Source of the DNA: Vreelandella rituensis
Lineage (GTDB): Bacteria > Pseudomonadota > Gammaproteobacteria > Pseudomonadales > Halomonadaceae
Direction: 5' to 3'
Length of the DNA: 64,000 nucleotides
NCBI RefSeq assembly: GCF_003336665.1
Contig: NZ_QPIJ01000002.1
Span: forward strand, 124,001 to 188,000
The position numbers and the translations under genes were made by a program. The notes below the pieces were generated by a model, which saw nothing but the letters and a program-made list of their open reading frames with translations, was not told the origin of the DNA and did no database searches. This document shows, in pieces, positions 59,598 through 64,000 of the stretch (positions within the stretch are counted from its first letter, which is position 1; each line of letters opens with the position of its first letter).

Positions 59598-59870
59598 ATG
59601 CGCAAACCCGAACTCGCTGCCGCCATTGCCGAAGGTGCCGATCTGTCCAAGGACAAAGCCGGCCAGGTACTCAACGTGATTCTCGATGAAATCACCAACA
59701 GTGTCGCCCAGGGCGATGACGTGGCCTTGATCGGCTTCGGTACTTTCACCGTGCGTGAACGTGCCGCCCGTACCGGCAAGAATCCGCAAACCGGCGAGCC
59801 TTTGCAGATCCCTGCCAGCAAGAACGTAGCATTCAAGCCCGGCAAAGCGCTCAAGGATGCAGTTTCCTGA
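59598..59870 (+). CDS. HU-family DNA-binding protein
   Basis: 90 residues, the exact HU size. MRKPELAAAIAEGADLSKDKAGQVLN helices, then VALIGFGTFTVRERAARTGKNPQTGEPLQIPASKNVAFKPGKALKDAV with the GFGTF motif and the beta-arm including the conserved P in QIPAS. It bends and compacts DNA as a homo- or heterodimer. P. aeruginosa has an HU gene at the same position. The next gene overlaps its stop by 1 bp (TGATG). Confidence 0.94.
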   Translation: MRKPELAAAIAEGADLSKDKAGQVLNVILDEITNSVAQGDDVALIGFGTFTVRERAARTGKNPQTGEPLQIPASKNVAFKPGKALKDAVS

Positions 59871-60226
59871 TGAAGCTGAAACTGACGCTGTGGTTCCTGG
59901 GCTTTCTGCTCAAGCGAGCCCTGCGCCGCAAGCCGCGCTTTCGCGAGCAACTTGAGCGAATGCGCGGCTTGGACTGGGGCATTGCCACGGAAGACCTGAC
60001 GGTCGCCCGTTACTACCGCATGTCGCCCAGAGGCATTACCACCGGCAAAGGACTGCCGGTGGATCTTGATCTCGAGCTACGCTTCGATGACCAGGACACC
60101 GCACTAGAAGTCCTCAAGAAACCCACCCAAAAAGCCTTTCTCGAGGGCATGATGTCAGGCAAGGTCCGCCTGGTCGGCGATTCTTCCGACATGACCAAGC
60201 TACAGAAACTACTCAAGCACTTGTGA
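59870..60226 (+). CDS. Small basic protein, SCP2-like or PA5347-type, function unknown
   Basis: 118 residues. A hydrophobic/basic start (LKLTLWFLGFLLKRALRRKPRFREQL) followed by a domain with RGITTGKGLPVDLDLELRFDDQDTALEVL and FLEGMMSGKVRLVGDSSDM, a pattern like SCP2 sterol-carrier domains. Pseudomonas carries a similar small gene (PA5347 by recollection) next to HU and recG. It is coupled to HU by overlap. Its last codons are duplicated downstream of the stop (18-bp tandem repeat). Confidence 0.72.
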   Translation: MKLKLTLWFLGFLLKRALRRKPRFREQLERMRGLDWGIATEDLTVARYYRMSPRGITTGKGLPVDLDLELRFDDQDTALEVLKKPTQKAFLEGMMSGKVRLVGDSSDMTKLQKLLKHL

Positions 60227-60248
60227 ACGTTCAAGCACTTGGGAATGT
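60213..60248. repeat. Two tandem 18-bp units over the stop codon of the SCP2-like gene
   Basis: TCAAGCACTTGTGAACGT (60213) and TCAAGCACTTGGGAATGT (60231), two differences. The first unit includes the stop codon TGA; in the second the stop is changed to GGA. Confidence 0.82.
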
Positions 60249-60302
60249 TCGAGTCGTCCATACCCGCCCGCAAGGGCTATACGAAAGTGTCACTTAGCTA
60301 GC

Positions 60303-62537
60303 ATGTCGACTTCGCTCTCATTGTCCTTGCGGCGTCTCTGGACGCTCGACAAATTCGCCTACAGCCTAAGGGTTTTCCTGGCGTTTAGCGGCGTCATCAC
60401 GCTGGGCTGGGTGCTGGACGAGGCGGCACTGGTGATTCCGTTATTTCTGGGGATAAGCGCCAGTGCCCTCTCGGAAACCGACGACAGCTGGCAAGGGCGG
60501 CTGCAGGCATTATTGGTGACACTTTCCTGCTTCGCGATTGCCTCGCTGATCGTGCAATGGCTCTATCCTTGGCCGTGGTTATTCGCCCTGGGATTGGGGT
60601 CCGCAACCTTCACTCTGATCATGCTGGGAGCGATAGGGCAACGCTTCGCCACCATCGCCGCCGGCACCCTGATTCTCTCCATCTATACGATGATCAATAT
60701 CGAACATCGTGGTGGCGTGCCCGAAGAGGGCCCTTGGCGCCAGCCATTGCTGCTGCTTGCCGGCGCGGCCTGGTATGGCCTGATTTCGGTCGTGTGGTGC
60801 GCGCTGTTCGAGCGCCAGCCGCTCAAGCAAAGCATGGCGCGGGTCTACAAGGAACTGGGCAAGTACCTGATCCTCAAATCGGCGCTGCTCGAACCACTCC
60901 GCGATGTAGACATCGAAGGGCGACGCCTGGCCCTGGCGCGCCAGAACGGCCAGGTGGTCGAGGCGCTCAACCAGGCCAAGGAGATGATCTTTCGCCGCCT
61001 TGAAGGCCAGCGCGGTGACCACAAGCTCAACCGTTATCTGCGTATTTACTTCGCCGCCCAGGACATTCACGAACGGGCAAGCTCCACCCATTATCCTTAC
61101 GCCGCCCTGACCGACGCCTTTTTTCATCACGATGTTCTGTTTCGCTGCCAGCGGCTGCTCGACCAGCAAGGGCTGGCCTGCAAGCGTCTGGGCAAGGCGC
61201 TGCTGCTCAACCGCCCCTTCGATCATCGCCAGAGCGAACAAGCCCTCCTGGATCTGCGCGCGTCGATCGACAACCTGCATGCCATGCGTGAGCCACGCTG
61301 GCGCGAGCTGCTGTTTCCGTTGGAGGCGCTGGCCGATAACCTCGCCACCCTCGAGGAACAGCTGGCCACCGCGCACAACCCCGATGTCAGCGATACTCGG
61401 CGTGATGAGGGCCTGTTCAACCGCTCGCCTTCCAGCCTGAGCGATGCCTGGGAGCGCATCCGGCTGAACCTGACGCTGGGCTCGCCGACCTTCCGCCACG
61501 CGCTACGCCTTTCAATCGCTCTGCTGGCAGGCTATGGCTTGATGCGCCTGATCGATCCCGAACAAGGCTTCTGGATTCTGCTGACCACCCTATTCGTGTG
61601 CCGACCCAATTTCGCCGCCACCCGACGTTTTTTCACTCAGCGCATCATCGGCACCGTGCTCGGGCTGGTCGCCGGCTGGGCCTTGATCACGTTGTTTCCC
61701 CATCCGCTGGCCCAGAGCTTGATTGTATTGATCGCCGGCGTCGCGTTTTTCGCCAACCGCGAGGAGCACTACATCATCGCGACGGCTTCGATCACCCTGC
61801 TGGTACTGTGCAGTTTCAATCAGGTAGGCAGTGGTTTCGATCTGATCTGGCCGCGGTTGTTCGATACCCTGCTGGGTGCTGCGATCGCCGGTCTTGCGGT
61901 GTTCTTCATTCTTCCGGATTGGCAGGGGCGGCGCCTGTATCGTCAGGCGGCCAATGCCTTGGACGCCAACCGGCGTTATCTGGAAGAGATCATTCATCAG
62001 TACGAAGCCGGCAAACAGGATGACCTGGCCTATCGGTTGGCGCGACGTGACGCCCATAACGCCGATGCCGCCCTGTCGACCATACTCACCAATATGCTGC
62101 ATGAACCCGGGCATTATCGTAAACACGATGCCGACGACGGCCTTCGTTTTCTGGTGTTGGATCATACCCTACTGAGTTATCTCTCGGCGCTGGGCGCCCA
62201 TCGTCACCGTCTTACCGAAGAGAAAGACAAGGCCATCCTGATACCGGTGGCACGGCGCATCGACGAGCTACTGGCGTACTGCGCCGATCAGCTGTTGCAT
62301 CGTCAACCCATCAGAGCGCTGGAAGGGGATGTGGAAGCATTGTTGGTACAGCTGGATGGCGAGCCACCCCGGACGACTTCTCCAGACGAGAGCCAGGCAG
62401 TTGTCGCCTATCGTCCGGTGCAGAGCCAGCTGCGCTTGATTTGCCGCCAACTGATACCGCTAGGCGATGCCGCAAATCGCTTGATCCTCAAGCCGCAAAC
62501 CGGCCCCTCACCGGACCTTGACGCTTCTCACACCTGA
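60303..62537 (+). CDS. YccS-type FUSC-family membrane protein
   Basis: 744 residues with two membrane blocks (about 20-170 and 400-520), each of several helices, separated and followed by cytoplasmic domains. LDKFAYSLRVFLAFSGVITLGWVL, GAIGQRFATIAAGTLILSIYTMI, FWILLTTLFVCRPNFAATRRFFTQRIIGTVLGLVAGWAL and the DHTLLSYLSALGAHRHRL segment fit YccS/YhfK. These proteins are thought to be efflux-related (aromatic acid/fusaric acid exporter-like), but substrate is unknown. The C-terminus overlaps recG by 10 bp. Confidence 0.88.
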   Translation: MSTSLSLSLRRLWTLDKFAYSLRVFLAFSGVITLGWVLDEAALVIPLFLGISASALSETDDSWQGRLQALLVTLSCFAIASLIVQWLYPWPWLFALGLGSATFTLIMLGAIGQRFATIAAGTLILSIYTMINIEHRGGVPEEGPWRQPLLLLAGAAWYGLISVVWCALFERQPLKQSMARVYKELGKYLILKSALLEPLRDVDIEGRRLALARQNGQVVEALNQAKEMIFRRLEGQRGDHKLNRYLRIYFAAQDIHERASSTHYPYAALTDAFFHHDVLFRCQRLLDQQGLACKRLGKALLLNRPFDHRQSEQALLDLRASIDNLHAMREPRWRELLFPLEALADNLATLEEQLATAHNPDVSDTRRDEGLFNRSPSSLSDAWERIRLNLTLGSPTFRHALRLSIALLAGYGLMRLIDPEQGFWILLTTLFVCRPNFAATRRFFTQRIIGTVLGLVAGWALITLFPHPLAQSLIVLIAGVAFFANREEHYIIATASITLLVLCSFNQVGSGFDLIWPRLFDTLLGAAIAGLAVFFILPDWQGRRLYRQAANALDANRRYLEEIIHQYEAGKQDDLAYRLARRDAHNADAALSTILTNMLHEPGHYRKHDADDGLRFLVLDHTLLSYLSALGAHRHRLTEEKDKAILIPVARRIDELLAYCADQLLHRQPIRALEGDVEALLVQLDGEPPRTTSPDESQAVVAYRPVQSQLRLICRQLIPLGDAANRLILKPQTGPSPDLDASHT

Positions 62538-64000
62538 CCGTAGCGCCCCGCCTCCTCACCCAGCCAGCGGCGAATCAGCTCCGGGGCGGCCTCAGGCGCC
62601 TGCTCTTGCATCGTTCGGGCCAGCGCGCTCACCTGGTCCAGAAGGTCAGCATCGCGCTCCAGGTCGGCGACTTTCATCTGGGCAAGGCCCGTCTGACGGG
62701 TACCCAGCACCTCGCCAGGGCCGCGTATTTCCAGGTCCTTTTCGGCGATACGAAAACCATCGGTGGTTTCGCGCATCACCCCTAGCCGCTTGCGGGTACC
62801 GTTGGTAAGGGGCGGATGATAAAGCAGCACACAGAAGCTTTCGGTACTTCCCCGGCCCACCCGGCCGCGCAACTGATGCAGCTGGGAAAGCCCCAGGCGC
62901 TCGGGGTTTTCGATGATCATCAGGCTGGCATTGGGCACGTCCACCCCCACTTCGATCACCGTGGTCGCCACCAGCAGATCCACCTCGCCCGCCTTGAACG
63001 CTTCCATCACCTCGGCTTTTTCGGCCGCCTTCATGCGCCCATGCACCAAGCCGATGGCAAGTTCGGGAAGGCCCTGGGTCAGTTCCTCAAGGGTGGCTTC
63101 CGCGGCCTGGCATTGCAGAACCTCGGATTCTTCGATCAGGGTACATACCCAGTACGCCTGACGACCTTCGCTGCAGGCGTTGCGAATGCGCTCGACCACT
63201 TCGGGGCGGCGTTCATCGGGCACCACCACGGTCTTGACCGGAGTACGCCCCGGCGGTAGTTCATCGATCACCGAGACATCCAGGTCGGCATAGGCACTCA
63301 TCGCCAGGGTACGCGGGATGGGCGTGGCGGTCATGATCAATTGATGCGGCGTCAGCCCCCCGGCTTCGCCCTTTTCTCGCAACGCCAGGCGCTGGTGAAC
63401 GCCGAAGCGGTGTTGCTCATCGATAATCGCCAGACCCAGACGGTGGAAGTGCACATCGCCCTGAAACAACGCATGGGTCCCCACCACCATTTGGGCGCGC
63501 CCGTCGGCAATCGCCGCCTTGGCGTCCAGCCGTGCCTTGCCCTTGAGCTTGCCGGCAAGCCAGGCCACATCGATCCCCAGGGGCTCGAACCAGGTGCAAA
63601 AATTGCGGTAATGCTGCTCGGCGAGAATTTCCGTGGGGGCCATGATCGCCGCCTGGCAGTTGCCCGACAGCGCGGAAAGCGCCGCCATCGCCGCCACCAC
63701 GGTCTTGCCCGACCCCACATCGCCTTGCACCAGGCGCAGCATGGGCGCAGGACACGCCAGGTCATGGGCGATCTCATCCAGCACGCGACGCTGGGCACCG
63801 GTCAGCGAAAAAGGCAATTGCGTGAGAAAGCGCGCCTGAAGATTACGCCCGGACGGCAATACCGGGGCGCCATCCGCCTGGATACGCCGCCTTACCTCTC
63901 GCAGGCTGAGTTGATGGGCCAGCAACTCTTCCAATGCCAGGCGCCGGGTCGCGGGGTGATGGCCGCTGGCGAGTCTCGCAAGGTCGGTATCCGGCGGCGG
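62528..64000 (-). CDS. recG: ATP-dependent DNA helicase RecG (5' end outside window)
   Basis: About 490 C-terminal residues; the frame is open to the end of the window, so the wedge domain is not visible. Helicase motifs: LVQGDVGSGKTVVA (I), APTEILAEQHYRNF (Ia), LAIIDEQHRFG (II, DEQH variant typical of RecG), MTATPIPRTLAM (III), LVHGRMKAAEKAEVM, LVATTVIEVGVDVPNASLMII and LHQLRGRVGRG (VI). The DGFRIAEKDLEIRGPGEVLGTRQTG segment is RecG-specific. It remodels stalled forks. Convergent with the YccS-type gene. Confidence 0.96.
   Translation of the reverse strand, partial: PPPDTDLARLASGHHPATRRLALEELLAHQLSLREVRRRIQADGAPVLPSGRNLQARFLTQLPFSLTGAQRRVLDEIAHDLACPAPMLRLVQGDVGSGKTVVAAMAALSALSGNCQAAIMAPTEILAEQHYRNFCTWFEPLGIDVAWLAGKLKGKARLDAKAAIADGRAQMVVGTHALFQGDVHFHRLGLAIIDEQHRFGVHQRLALREKGEAGGLTPHQLIMTATPIPRTLAMSAYADLDVSVIDELPPGRTPVKTVVVPDERRPEVVERIRNACSEGRQAYWVCTLIEESEVLQCQAAEATLEELTQGLPELAIGLVHGRMKAAEKAEVMEAFKAGEVDLLVATTVIEVGVDVPNASLMIIENPERLGLSQLHQLRGRVGRGSTESFCVLLYHPPLTNGTRKRLGVMRETTDGFRIAEKDLEIRGPGEVLGTRQTGLAQMKVADLERDADLLDQVSALARTMQEQAPEAAPELIRRWLGEEAGRYGQV

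Noticed and set aside
60579-61499. 306-codon minus-strand ORF opposite the YccS-type gene
   Set aside because: Shadow frame of a GC-rich coding region; the plus-strand protein has clear membrane and family motifs.

Overview
The window reads as chromosomal DNA of a halophilic gammaproteobacterium of the Halomonadaceae, very likely Halomonas or a close relative. The strongest pointer is a complete teaA-teaB-teaC-teaD locus (ectoine TRAP transporter plus its UspA-type partner), whose TeaA and TeaD proteins closely resemble, from memory, those of Halomonas elongata. Blocks of Pseudomonas-like synteny fit this placement: argH / hemCDXY, lptM-lysA-dapF-DUF484-xerC, phoBR / pst / phoU, ubiA-ubiC / rubredoxin reductase / HU / recG, and dsbA-cytochrome c4-engB.

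Layout. 1-4.7 kb: 3' part of a LysR regulator, a candidate Fur-controlled small RNA, an AEC transporter, a membrane protein plus SCO copper chaperone, a PHB-depolymerase-like esterase and an FKBP isomerase. 4.8-8.5 kb: tea locus. 8.6-19.9 kb: housekeeping genes (TIGR02444-type protein, ABC-F YheS, dtd, thiD), a second TRAP system of the 2-oxo-acid (TakP-like) type, EEP nuclease/phosphatase, dsbA, cytochrome c4, engB and a HAD hydrolase. 20-27.4 kb: phosphate regulon pstSCAB-phoU facing phoBR, with clear Pho boxes before pstC and phoB. 27.4-37.6 kb: xerC-DUF484-dapF-lysA-lptM-argH divergent from hemCDXY. 37.7-43.8 kb: L,D-transpeptidase-like protein and a two-partner secretion pair (TpsA adhesin, TpsB transporter) beside an AT-rich gap that may encode a small RNA. 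43.85-54.2 kb: aroQ, two tandem CrcB/FluC genes, DUF72 protein, NSS transporter, a lipoamide-dehydrogenase-like flavoprotein, hexR, uvrD and a lone Tat-exported TRAP binding protein. 54.3-64 kb: thioesterase, cysZ, PCuAC copper chaperone, a tnpB relic with its right end, ubiA, ubiC, rubredoxin reductase, HU, an SCP2-like protein, a YccS-type membrane protein and partial recG.

Most points of interest lie between genes. On the minus strand at 597-750 a promoter with a Fur-box-like sequence between its -35 and -10 hexamers is followed about 115 nt later by an intrinsic terminator, the layout of RyhB/PrrF-type iron-responsive sRNAs. A truncated tnpB keeps its zinc-finger C-terminus and an apparently intact right end, and that end supplies the ubiA stop codon. 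Two adjacent FluC proteins look like a heteromeric channel, one having lost the phenylalanine box. PstC belongs to the long proteobacterial class but lacks the large periplasmic domain. Finally, imperfect tandem repeats of about 12-19 bp in 2-5 copies recur in many leaders, across several stop codons and in some coding regions.

All assignments come from reading the sequence and knowledge of families; no database search was possible.
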